Positions 43,774-54,090 of a stretch of 64,000 bases of DNA are shown one piece after another; position 1 is the stretch's first letter, and each line of letters starts with the position of its first letter. The stretch covers positions 8,043,237 through 8,107,236 of the forward strand of contig CAJINV010000003.1 of NCBI GenBank assembly GCA_905178155.1, written 5' to 3'. The position numbers and the translations under genes are program-made. The notes beneath the pieces are model-generated. The model saw only the letters and a list, made by a program, of their open reading frames with translations. It made no database searches and was not told the DNA's origin. Source of the stretch: Amoebophrya sp. A120. Taxonomy: Eukaryota > Sar > Dinophyceae > Syndiniales > Amoebophryaceae.

Positions 43774-44489
43774 ATGGCATCTTCGAGCGCGAGTATACTT
43801 TCGCAGAAGGAGCAGCGCATCCGAGAGATGCGTATGGAGCTGAACCAGGTGCAGGGGCAGCGGTCCGTGCCGGATTTCGTTGACGCCAGAGTGGTCGCGA
43901 ACCAGAATGCCGGGGGCGGGGTGTCTTATCTAGAGCAGCAATTAGCTGGCGATGCTAAAGCTCAGTGGAGCAACTACGTTCCCGACGAGCTGCCGCACGA
44001 GCAAAATGGAGCGCTCTATTTCTACGAAGTGCATCGGAGACGCAAAACAGAAGGGGAAGTATACCACCGTTGCAATATTCAGTTCGGCCGGAAAACCTTG
44101 GAGGAAGCGGTATCTACACGAAGTGAATGATTTTCATCGAACGATGACAATGAAGATTTGGCAATCGCGATTGCAATTCAGGGTGACCAAAGGCATATGA
44201 AAAAAGCAATCAATACACATGCACCGCAACAGATGATTGGCGACCTCACTAAGCCGATGACTGTAAAAGTCAGGTTCGAATAAGAGCTCTTCTCACGGTC
44301 CGGCGTGCATCGTGCGGAATCCGCAGCCTGAAAAAGCTGCGTGATGGTACAGATTTTGCAGCAAGCCGTCTGTCGGATCTGCCGCCGTCATTGTTTGAAG
44401 CCACAGCCACAACGGAAGGCCGCTTCAGGCGGCGTGGAATGGCGGCACGGAGCATGGATGTTGTGGACGAATGTGAATGCAGCGAGTAG
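43774..44489 (+). CDS. Small two-exon protein of unknown function
   Basis: Exons 43774-44109 and 44274-44489, joined in phase 0 (gaagcg|gtatct ... gtcag|gtt), 183 residues. ATG 43774 follows aacaaa. The N-terminus is helical (ILSQKEQRIREMRMELNQVQGQ); the middle reads VSYLEQQLAGDAKAQWSNYVPDELPHEQNGALYFYEVHRRRKTEGEVYHRC; the second exon gives RALLTVRRASCGIRSLKKLRDGTDFAASRLSDLPPSLFEATATTEGRFRRRGM. The spliced reading is far more protein-like than either read-through. No family recognised. A donor-like ga|gtagtt at the stop leaves open a further exon. Confidence 0.55.
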
Positions 44490-45129
44490 TTTGGACTTTC
44501 CTTCTTTAGGTAGCTTGAACAGAAGGTGGAACTGCGTTTCTTCGAAGAAGGTTTCAGACAGTAGAAATCATAAGGAAGTACAAGAAGAGTTGTAATTCGT
44601 GAAGAGTTTCTGTTTCTGATTTCACATTGAAAGACGCAAGCCGACATTTGGCAGCGAACGGAGCGGCGCATGTGCAAGGATTCGTGTTGTGAGCCGCAAG
44701 TTTTCGGCATTTTCGTCACGCAAAAGCAAAAGCTGCTTCTGGCATGCTCAAGCATTTATGTTCGTACACACGACACCGTCGAGTAGAGTGGTAAAACCTC
44801 AAAGATATCGCCGAAGTATGAGCGTCAATAACCTGTGATTGCAAGCGGAACTTCCCTTGCTGTAAGCTGAAATCGACCTGATTCCCGCAGCAAAGCACCA
44901 TGTAATGAAGATATGATAACGACTACTAGGGAAGATGTGACTCTGCAGTAGGGCGGCTAGGGAGTACAGTGGGAAGCTCTTCTTCTAAGCCAGACACTTC
45001 GCAAGCGCTGATGCCTGTACTTCGTATTGATGAAAAAAAAACTGGCCTAAAACAAAGTAGAAACACGGTCTGGTCCTAGTCAACATGTGAACAAGCAGCC
45101 GTCCAGAACTTGTTCCGAAGTACATAAAG
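44490..45129 (+). other. Intergenic spacer
   Basis: No supported gene. The minus-strand ORF at 44270-44755 mirrors the second exon of the small gene and its downstream DNA and lacks independent support. Confidence 0.45.
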
Positions 45130-48100
45130 ATGAATGTTTTGCAGGGGCTCGCGGAGCTTTCTAAGCAGAGCGCCGACGTGGTGTCGCAACAGAACGAGCT
45201 GGAGCGATTGCTATTGCGAGGAAAAATCCCACCTCTCCATACTCGTGCGTTGTGTGCTGGACAAATATTGCTAAAAGGTAAAGAGGAGCAGCTGCCTTGC
45301 AATTTGTCATGCTATTCCATTCCTTATGTCTGCTGCACTTTGCAAGTGCAACGCTTTTGGATTTGCATACGTGGCAACAGTGTGATTGTTATCTCTATGC
45401 GTTCTTTATGTATGACAACTTGATTTTTCATTTTTGTTCACATGAGAAATTTCCTTTGGAGTATCGACACGGGGGCTTTTTCGTTTCGATAGTTGTCGCA
45501 AGAGAACGAGCGGCTCTATGACAAGTACATTCGCGAGAAGGAGCAGCGAATCCTGCTGGAAATGGATCAAGTCTACCAGAGCCTGCAGAAAAGCGTGCAG
45601 CATCTTCCCTCGGGGCCGCCGCGGCCGCCCCCCCTGGGGGGCACAAGTGGTGCAACATCGACAAACAGCTCGACCTTTCGCCACCAGGCCCTGGGAAGCG
45701 GCTTCGGTTCGTCTGCTCGAGGACACTCCTCTTCGCCTATCCTTTCGCGCGGCGCGGAGCCAGAGCTTCAATTTGCCGAAATCGGTAATGAGCGCCAGCT
45801 GTCGTCCGAGTATTTCGTGCAGCTGGCGCTCGAGACGGGCAACTTGGAAGAGTTGCGTCGGCAGCAAGAAGAACACGCGCGCACTGGGCGGCAAAAAGTG
45901 GTCGCTGACGGGCAGCACGATGAACAAGAAGGTCCTCCTGTGTGCGATTCTCGGTATAGAAATGATGTCGAAGTAAAGGCGAGTGGCGCTGACTTGCCCC
46001 AGCAACGAACAACTGCAACCAGCGACCTGCACCACACTGCCACTTCCTGTCGCGAAAGCTCCTCGTCTACTTCGTATTGCAGCCAGATGCTGCCCAGTCC
46101 CATCTTGCGAAACAGCAGAAGTGCATGCGAAGAGACTGAGCGTGCGGGCGCCTTATGGGACAACGAGGGAGACCCGCAAATGCTGCTTCATCGGGATCCT
46201 GTTCCAGACAGTGACAAACACAGGAAGTCTGTCCGCTTCGTACAAATCGAAAAGAGTATCCAGGGCGCTCTGTCGGAATTGGTTCCGGTCGAAGTGACGG
46301 CCGAGGAAACGAACGAGGAGGAAAGCGTGAGGCCTATTACTGCTACTATTACTGGAGGCACTACAGATGCAACTCGTATCGCTCGTGAAGGTACTGGAAG
46401 CTCTGCTCCCGCACTACCGTCCACGCAGCCGCCTGTGGTGCCAAAACTTCCTATCCCGCAGCAGAGGGAACTACACGGGTTGCTGACCATATCCTCGTCC
46501 TCCGCACAGTCTCCAGCACTTGACGAGGTAGCCTCTCCTTTAACCACTCTGCATCTCGCGAGTTCATCCTCCTCGTCGGCCAAGCGAGAACACAGGCACC
46601 GGGCGCAGCCGGGCGGCAAGGTCATTGCCAGAAAAAGCAAAGCGGGGCAGTCGCGTGGACCTCTTGGGGTCAGTGTGGCCCCGTTGGTCGAAATTCCTCC
46701 GGACCCGGCTGCTGTAGAACCACCGACCCGGCGTGGAGGTGGTGTAACCGACATTGAGGACACGGAGATGCGCCAGCTCTACACCAGCGATGGATGTCCG
46801 GTGGTATCTTCCCAAGGGCGCGGGGCTGAAAGTGCAGGTGCTGGGCTTGTGGCTTCCAGTCCATCACTAGTTGTTCACGGTGGAGACACGGGCAAAAACA
46901 CAAATGCTGATCGGGACGATCTTCACAACACGCCAAAACCAATACTTGTCGAAGTGTGCAGTGCCTCTTTATGTGCTGCAAAGAGCAACAGGTTGTGCGA
47001 CTCCTACGGCAGCCGCGACGGTCTGGTGGAAGTAGCTCTTCCACTTCCGCCTGATGTTGAACGATCGCCGGAACCTGCGAATTGTGATCGTAGCGTCCTC
47101 GTTCCGGAAGTTGCTGATCAGGGGCCTGATGTTTCCGTGACCCAGGTCGGCAAGTGTGCGAAGAATGTAGCCGCCCCACCGCAGATCGATTATGATTTGT
47201 TCGGGGATCTTAGTCGGACAGCCCTCACGCCTACCGCATCCGAACTCCGACGTAGCGAGCCTGGTGAGCCTGTGCTTGCAACGGACGGGGCGTCGGCGAG
47301 TCCGCAGAAGTTCACGCGCGCCCGCAATTCGTTTTCGGCATCTTTTTTGCGACCACAGGACCGCTCGTTGCTTCAGCTGCGAAGCGCCAGCAGCAGCAGC
47401 GCCGAAGTGTCATGCTCCACGGAAGCAGGGACGATGACCGCAGGAGGAGCTTTTCCGACGCAGCAGCGTGCAAAAACAACAGAGGCACGACTGTTGCGTT
47501 CCAGTGGAGATTCTCTTCACGAAAAGCTTACCTCCGGTGCTGGCGCGCACGCCGTGTGTGCCGAGACGAGAGAAGGATGTGCGGACTTTGAGGATAGGAA
47601 GTCCACGGGGGGCACCAGTAAAAATAGTCGTGGCACAAACTATCTTCGCGACGAGAAAGCTCGACACGAAGAACAAGAGTCGGAGGTGGAGCAGAAGCAC
47701 AACACTGCCCGGGATATTAAAGAGGCGTTGGTTGAGAATTCTTTACTTCTTCAGCGCAATCACGGTCGGACATCTTCAGCGCAATCAGGCTCGTCGCGGT
47801 TCGCTCTGGACCCTGCTGCCTCGGATTTGGCGAATCTACCGGATGTGAGCTCCTTCTGGCTGGATTCTATCGATGCCGGGTCGTCCATTCATCATTCTCC
47901 ATCGGAGCATTGTGCTTCCCCATCTGCAGCCATCGAGGGACCTCGCGGTGCGCCGCAGCGCAAAGACGCAGCTCTTGTTCCCTGCGTCGACAATGTCACT
48001 ATTGCGCGGAGCATCGCGCCAATTTGCCCGGATGAGCAAGATTTGGCACAGATTCGGGACGAAGAACCAGAAAAGCTTCAAGGTCGATCACAGAGAGGTG

Positions 48101-51100
48101 GAAGCTGTGGGGTGGAAGATGGAGCAGGAGAATCTGCAGCCTCGCAATCAAGAGGGCCCGGGAACAAGTTAGCGGCAGATGAAAATCATGGTACCGTGGG
48201 TGAGGGCGTTGGCGAGCATAAGAATGCAGAGTCGGTTGTTCATGATGTTGAAGAATTCTTAGACGATGACTTCGAGGAAAGCGGGTTGGTCGACGTATTT
48301 CTGAACCACCTGCAGCAGGAGGCGCAGCAGCGCAAGGCAGGCCGTTATGCACTAGTAGACACTTCTTCGCTACATGAAAACTTCCAAGACTCCTCGCTTC
48401 TTTCGGACGGCAATGGAGAACATGGGCTCAAACTACACATGGAGATGATGCCTTCATCATCATCCGCGACGCTATCGACCGCTGGAAATGATAAAGGAAT
48501 CGAAGTTGATGACATTGACCGCGCGCTCCAGTCCTTCGGGAGATTCAATGGAGCTAGCGGGGGTCGTGCACGGAACGACTATTCCGGCACGTTGGTTGAT
48601 GAGACTTCTGAGCCCCGTGGTGGCGGAAGCGCGACGTTCGCTGGTGAAAACAACAACGCGAAGATCATGGGTGCGGGGCCATCTTTGGTGCACCAGTCTC
48701 CCGCCTCGGGCTCCGGCTCTAGTCAGCAGCGGCCCAACAAGGCCGAGGAGCATGGGGATGACGGACCGCAGCCGGAGAGCCTGGGCTGCGTCGTGTGCTC
48801 CGATGTGTGGACCAGTACTAGTTCGAACAGCACCTCGAATGAGGAAGAGTGGAAGACAGCCCGCCCCGTACTAGAGGAGGACGAGGAGAGTAGGAGTGGT
48901 GCACGAGCCGCCGTATTGGTCGGTGAGGACAAGAACGACCACGACGGCGGACCACGATCGCTACTGGGGTCCAGCGCGGGCAGTCAGGGCGGTACCGGGA
49001 CGCGGCTCGACCTGAAGAAGACGCAGGCCGCCTTGTCCGCTGCCACCGGCCTGGAAGACGACTTGAAGCGCGACTTGATGCAGTTCCTTGCGGAGCTGGG
49101 CGACTCGGCGGGAGCAGCTTCAGGCGCGGACTCCAAAGCCAGTAGTTCAAGTATAGGAGGAGCCGGTTGTAGTGCAGCCCCGACGCTGCGAACGCGTTCG
49201 ATTTCGAGGTCCGCGACTGATGCAGCAGCCTCTGAACGTGCTGGTGGTCGAGAAGGGGACGACGAACAGCATAGCAGCAACCTGCTTGGTAACAGCTGCA
49301 CGAGCACTGGCAGCGGGAAAACTAAACTCTTGTGCGAAAACCGCCCGCCAAAAAGAAGCATTCTGCACAGCGTGGAGGATATGGTGCGGCAGATGGAGAG
49401 TAGCACTTGCAGTGACCGCTGGACTGCACGAGGCCGGTCTTTACAAGCGGGGACGCAAAACATGATGCTACAGGTATATTACTCCTACTCGTCTCTCGGA
49501 TCTACTAACTACTTTCCTGTTTGTTTGTGATTCAAAATGATGGTCAGACAGATTTTTTAGAAATGTGTCAGGCTGCAAATTAAGCAACAGCCGGCTCGTT
49601 ATAAGTACATTTCGAGCTGGAAAATTTTTCGAGCTGGAAAATAGTTCGAGCGGGAAAATAGTTCGAGCTGGAAAATGTTTCGAGCTGGGAAATATTTCGA
49701 GCTGTTAAATATTTCGAGCTGGGAAATATTTCGAGCTGGGAAATATTTCGAGCTGGGAAATATTTCGAGCTGGGAAATATTTCGAGCTGGGAAATATTTC
49801 GAGCTGGAAAATATTTCGAGCTGGAAAATATTTCGAGCTGGGAAATATTTCGAGCTGGAAAATATTTCGAGCTGGAAAATATTTCGAGCTGGAAAATATT
49901 TCGAGCTGAGAAATATTTCGAGCCGGAAAATATTTCGAGCCGGAAGATATTTCGAGCTGGAAAATATTCCGAGCTGGAAAATATCGCGAGCTGGAAAATA
50001 TTGCGAGCTGAAAATGTTGCGAGCTGGAAAATATTTCGAGCTGCAAAATATTTCTATTTCGAGCCGCAAAATATTTTTGGCCGTTGGGCGTTGGGCGACT
50101 TCCCAAATCGCGACAGCTTTGGAAAGTATGAAAATTGTCAAAAAAATATTCGGCGTGGACGATTTTCCTCCCTGTTGCAAAATTTTAACTGCCCCTGCTC
50201 AGCAATAGGAGTTATAAATACTGGCATGATCTTCAGGCCTGCTCGGATTTTTCGCTAGTGCAGATGGAAGCAAGTGAGATGTCCGCCGAGTCACGTGCGG
50301 GCTTCGCTGTATTTTCGTCGCGGAGCCGCCCCGAGGACCAAAACCGGAGGTACGAACACGAAGAGGAGCATCATTCCGATGTTGAGATGGCGGAGAACGA
50401 CGAAGAGGTTGGCAACATCGTGGTGCGCACCCCTGCTTGTAGTGATCAAAATGCGCAGAAAAATCATGCCAGCAAGGAAACGCATTTGTTGCACTTAGAA
50501 GACGCAGGGACTGTGCGGGGAACAGGAAAGACGGAGCGTCTGCATCCCATCGGAATAAAGATCGCCAACGAGGTCGAGGAACTCGCCCTGCGCCACGACA
50601 AGCCTGTAGTTGCTGAGTATGTGCAGACACAGGGTGCTGCAAGCATGCTAATCGAGGGAGATCATCCGCACGTTGAACACGATTTGATTCTCGCGCCGAT
50701 GACACTCGACGACGAAAGCAGTGCGCTAAAGATGGAGCTCTGCGGGCCTCCCGGCAGATCGAGCGACGCTGGTTTTTTGGCTTCAGCAGAAGCTCCGAAC
50801 AAGCACCTGTTCACACCTGGTGGTCCGTCTATGTGTAGTTCCGACTTTCCAAAGGAAGTATTGGCACCAGCGGAGCAGGAAACTGTTTCACTGCTCTGTG
50901 AAGAGGAATCTGTAGCTCTCGGCCAACATGGTGCACAAGAAGAAGACCCTGCCTGTGATCGGCGGGAACACGTACGTCAACACGAAGAGCTCAGAAATTC
51001 GAAGTCAGTTATCGAAAAGTCGCCCGTGCTGCACTTCGGGCACCAGGGGCAGCAGCAGAATTACAAGTCGCCCGAAATAGAAGACACAACACCCCTCGCA

Positions 51101-51388
51101 CACAAGCAACCTTTTGGCAACCAAGCGCGTGGTCGACCACCCGCGGCAACAAATAACGCGTGGATGTTGCCACGAGAATCGTTAGTGGAAGTGCCGTTTT
51201 CGGAAATTCTGCTCGCGTCGACGCGCCTCCAGGATCGCGACGTATCGGGGACGTCGACGCTGCTTTATCCTAACGAGTCGCAGCAATCAGATTCCCGCGA
51301 CGTAGTGCTAGGTGCGGAGATGTACTCTGTCGTCGAGGACGAAGAGGAACAGCGAGGGTACTCTTGTGTGGTAGTGCACTTGATTTAG
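45130..51388 (+). CDS. Very large Ser/Glu/Gly-rich disordered protein (three exons)
   Basis: Exons 45130-45180, 45493-49473 and 50264-51388, about 1,718 residues, both joins phase 0 (gtg|gtgtcg ... gatag|ttg; cag|gtatat ... gtgcag|atg). The N-terminal ~50 residues are a coiled coil (QENERLYDKYIREKEQRILLEMDQVYQSLQ). A second helical patch (SEYFVQLALETGNLEELRRQQEEH) follows. Almost everything else is low complexity Ser, Gly, Glu, Ala and Asp, with short ordered pieces such as DVEEFLDDDFEESGLVDVFLNHLQQEAQQ, DDLKRDLMQFLAELG and HSVEDMVRQMESS. The third exon is acidic and Gln/His/Glu-rich. The second intron holds the 17-bp minisatellite. No family recognised; a scaffold role would be a guess. The exon-1 border is ambiguous because both ends carry the same 17-18 bases. 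Confidence 0.65.
49611..50078 (+). repeat. 17-bp minisatellite within an intron
   Basis: About 27 tandem copies of ttcgagctggaaaatat with scattered g/a, c/t changes (ggaaat, gccgga, gctgaga variants). It lies inside the intron 49474-50263 of the large disordered protein. The unit is not a multiple of three and lacks stops on either strand. As a result long ORFs appear in both directions (about 180 and 190 residues), which I treat as artefacts. Confidence 0.95.
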
Positions 51389-51539
51389 TTTTAGAAGTGT
51401 TTCTACTTTTCCTAATCTCCAATAGAAGAAAACAGAAAGCCACCGACAGAGGGCTCGCTTTGTTTTTGGACTGCGATTGATTTTATGCAACATTCCTTGT
51501 CGCAGAAAAAGGAACTGAAACGAAAATAATCGGAAGTGC

Positions 51540-52068
51540 ATGCAACTACATCCCAAAATTACGACACAGGACACCAGAGGACTCGGCCTCCGGGCAGGAA
51601 CAGCCAGACATTGCTGGGGTTGTAAGTGCAGAGCGATACGCGCGTGTGGCACGCAAGCCGGCTGGTTTCAGAGACCACAGGTACACCTACGAAAACCGAC
51701 CTGGCCCGCACTGCAGCGCATCTTGGGAAGATTATGAAATTTACATACTAGAGACGAGGAGTCCTCCTGTGGTTTCATCAGGTGCTGCGAAGATGGATGT
51801 GCATGTGACACTTGCTTTGCACTACTTACTTTTACAGGTATTCGTATTATCAGCATTGTTTGAGGACATACATACCCCGGCCACTGATGAAAAGAGCTGG
51901 CTCGAGTCCTATGATTGGAAGTTCCATACACACCTGTCTTCGATTCAGGGCAGCTGGACGACACTGCAGCAAGCGCGGCTGAAAAAGCCGCGGAATAACC
52001 CCTGTGCCTCGCTCGAATTCTCGCGCAGCATTCTCCAGCGCCTCGACAACTTGGCCGATATGAAGTGA
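51540..52068 (+). CDS. Possible small gene or 3' exons of the large upstream gene
   Basis: An ATG at 51540 opens HPKITTQDTRGLGLRAGTARHCWG, then a consensus donor (gggtt|gtaagtgc). Another frame is open from about 51646 to a stop at 52068: RDHRYTYENRPGPHCSASWEDYEIYILE, then EKSWLESYDWKFHTHLSSIQGSWTTLQQARLK, ending LQRLDNLADMK. A further intron within it (acceptor at 51839 or 51850) is possible. The C-terminal part looks like real helical protein. I could not fix the exon joins. The upstream gene's stop at 51386 follows a possible donor (gtg|gtagtg), so these may be its last exons. Confidence 0.35.
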
Positions 52069-52590
52069 AGTAACTGCGTTAGCAGATGCTGGAAGAATCA
52101 CACGAGTGATTTCATCAAGCACTTTGACGAGTTGTCCATGTTAGTTTTGTGATCTGTCTGCGCACGTGAAAAATTGTTTTCGAGCATTCAGTCAGAGTCA
52201 GCTTGTTCAATCTGTAATTGCTACATGATTGGCAACATGTCGCTCTGCATCATGAGATGTCGGGCTCTTGACGCTCTACTGTCTCCGCTGAAACATCAAG
52301 GTCGCCACTTGCGTCACCGGTGAACTAGAAAAGTGCTGTTCGCTTACATTCGATGCGTTCGGATTTGGAGATATTCTGTAAATTTTTGATGTACGATCAA
52401 AAGACGTGAAGGTACTAGGTACCAGAGCACCCTGTTTCTTGCTACGTCTCTATTTCTCTTGCAAGAAAGTTTTCAACAATAGATTATGAATGAATTCTTT
52501 TCGCAAGAAGAAAAAAAGAGCACGACCGCCTGCAGTTCAAAGTAGCCGTGGTTTCTTTACCAGCTTTCGAAGATCCTCCGATCGAGCAGC
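52069..52590 (+). other. Intergenic spacer
   Basis: AT-rich, no coding block or repeat seen. Confidence 0.45.
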
Positions 52591-53459
52591 ATGGTCGAAA
52601 CGTACGCGAACGCAGTGGCCGCGCTCGGGGTTGACCTCGTAGAACGCGTGAAGATGGAGTTTCGGAGCCGGGACCGACTGCAAGCCGGCGTGTTGAGCCT
52701 CGTGGAGTGCGCGTACATCTTGCGCAGCCAGGGCTTCTGCCCCACGGAGCCGCAGTTGCAGCAACTCTCTGCGTTGGGGATTCCTGCTTCGACGGCTTCG
52801 CCTTCGCGGGACCCAGCAACCGCGCGCGGCGCGACTGGGTCTCTCAAAGTGGTGGAACAGAACGAAGTCACGGAGATTTCGCTGAAGACACTGCTGGCTG
52901 GCGCGTGCAAGATTGGGCGCCCAGAGCCCCGTCGCGCGGAGCTCTACGCTTTTTTTCAGCCGTATGACGCGCAAGACACTGGCTTTGTCCCAATCCCAGT
53001 CTTTCGAAACTTGCTGGAGAATGTATCAAAATGAAAAATGCCCCCACCCCCGAACTTGGGAGCATTTGTATTGCAAACCTTTCCAAATGAAACATTCGCC
53101 CTCTTGCATCTATCAGCATCACAGGTTTCCAATCGTGAATGGCAAAGATTTGTATTGCAAAAGACCCCAGCAAGAGCGGCGCTTGTCATGCAAGCGATGC
53201 GATATACGCCTAGATTCTGCAGCAGAAAGATTTGCACTCCTTTCATGCATGACAAAAAGTTTTCATTTGGAAACTTCGCATCACAAATTTTTCCAATTTT
53301 AGGGGTGGGGGGCATTTTTCACTGTAATAGAATGTGGGGGACTGCTTGCCTCCGGAAGAGGTGCAGGAAATTCTGACAGAGCTGACTCTGTCAAACAACA
53401 CCATGGAAAATACGGTAGATTACAAGAGCTTTATCGACCTCATCACACAAGATCTATGA
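52591..53459 (+). CDS. Calmodulin/myosin-light-chain-like EF-hand protein (two exons)
   Basis: Exons 52591-53022 and 53331-53459, phase 0, 186 residues. Four helix-loop-helix units can be traced. The clearest reads AFFQPYDAQDTGFVPIPVFRNLLENV, joined by splicing to GDCLPPEEVQEILTEL, just as calmodulin's third hand passes into its fourth. The last unit is TMENTVDYKSFIDLI. The loop D-A-Q-D-T-G-F-V-P-I-P-V keeps the central Gly but lacks the position-12 Glu. The other loops are also degenerate, so calcium binding is doubtful. That pattern fits essential-light-chain-type or regulatory-complex EF-hand proteins better than calmodulin itself. The intron is an introner-like element and sits inside the domain; removing it restores a normal family spacing. 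Confidence 0.7.
53023..53330 (+). mobile_element. Introner-like intron with terminal inverted repeats
   Basis: This 308-nt GT-AG intron carries inverted repeats of about 35 bases at its ends with several mismatches. The strongest core is tgaaaaatgccccc near 53032 and its complement near 53308-53321. Outer bases (gtat ... atag) match the other two introner-like introns. Direct repeats aatgt flank it (53021-53025 and 53331-53335), as expected of a target duplication. Inside are several copies of tttgtattgcaaa-like words. Confidence 0.75.
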
Positions 53460-54090
53460 GGAAAATAGTCATCCGTGCTGGATGTAGTCGTAGATTACCC
53501 AAAAGGTGGTGCCGCGTGGACGTGCTTTGTGTTGTTCAGTGTGCTAATACTCGGCGAATGGCCCAGCACACAGGATCGCTGCAGAAGGTCTGCACCGTGC
53601 AAAGTGTTTCGTGCTGCGGGAAAAGTTTGTGCGTTTCAGTCTGCTCTGTTGGACACTTCCTATTGCACGTGTGGAGAGGTAGTCTGCAAGTAGATGGAGA
53701 AGGAGCCTCTGCTGCGCAGTTGTTTCCATACGTTTTTTGTTTTCACTCGCAGAACATTCTTGGACAATAGTTTTTCTTGGCTCTACTATGGTTGTAGTGT
53801 ACTACTGACAGTGACAGACTCGTCTTTCTAGGCTCCATGATCTCGTCTCTTCCTTTGTTTGCCCGTGGCTCCCGTCTCCGTAGTTGCGCAATTTTTTAGG
53901 GATTGCGCCGAGAAAAAGTCAGTGTGTACATACAACTTGGACGTCGCACCACAGATTTTTCTTTTCCTCTTCAAGTTTTGATCGAGCTCGTCTACGGAGT
54001 TCCCCTTTACCGCCCAGAGCGTTGGCAGTGCGCCGTTTACCACATCGCGAAACGGCCACGACAGTCCTCGTACTTACCGGGGGGTTCAGC
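53460..54090 (+). other. Intergenic spacer
   Basis: No supported gene. Short + strand ORFs at 53456-53770 are Cys-rich and lack coding character. Confidence 0.45.

Noticed and set aside
44268-44300. ggttcgaa reminiscent of a tRNA T-arm
   Set aside because: No acceptor stem or anticodon arm can be drawn around it, and it is the start of an exon.
49599-50208. Long ORFs on both strands over the 17-bp array
   Set aside because: The unit is stop-free on both strands and not a multiple of three, so ORFs are expected. The array sits inside an intron.
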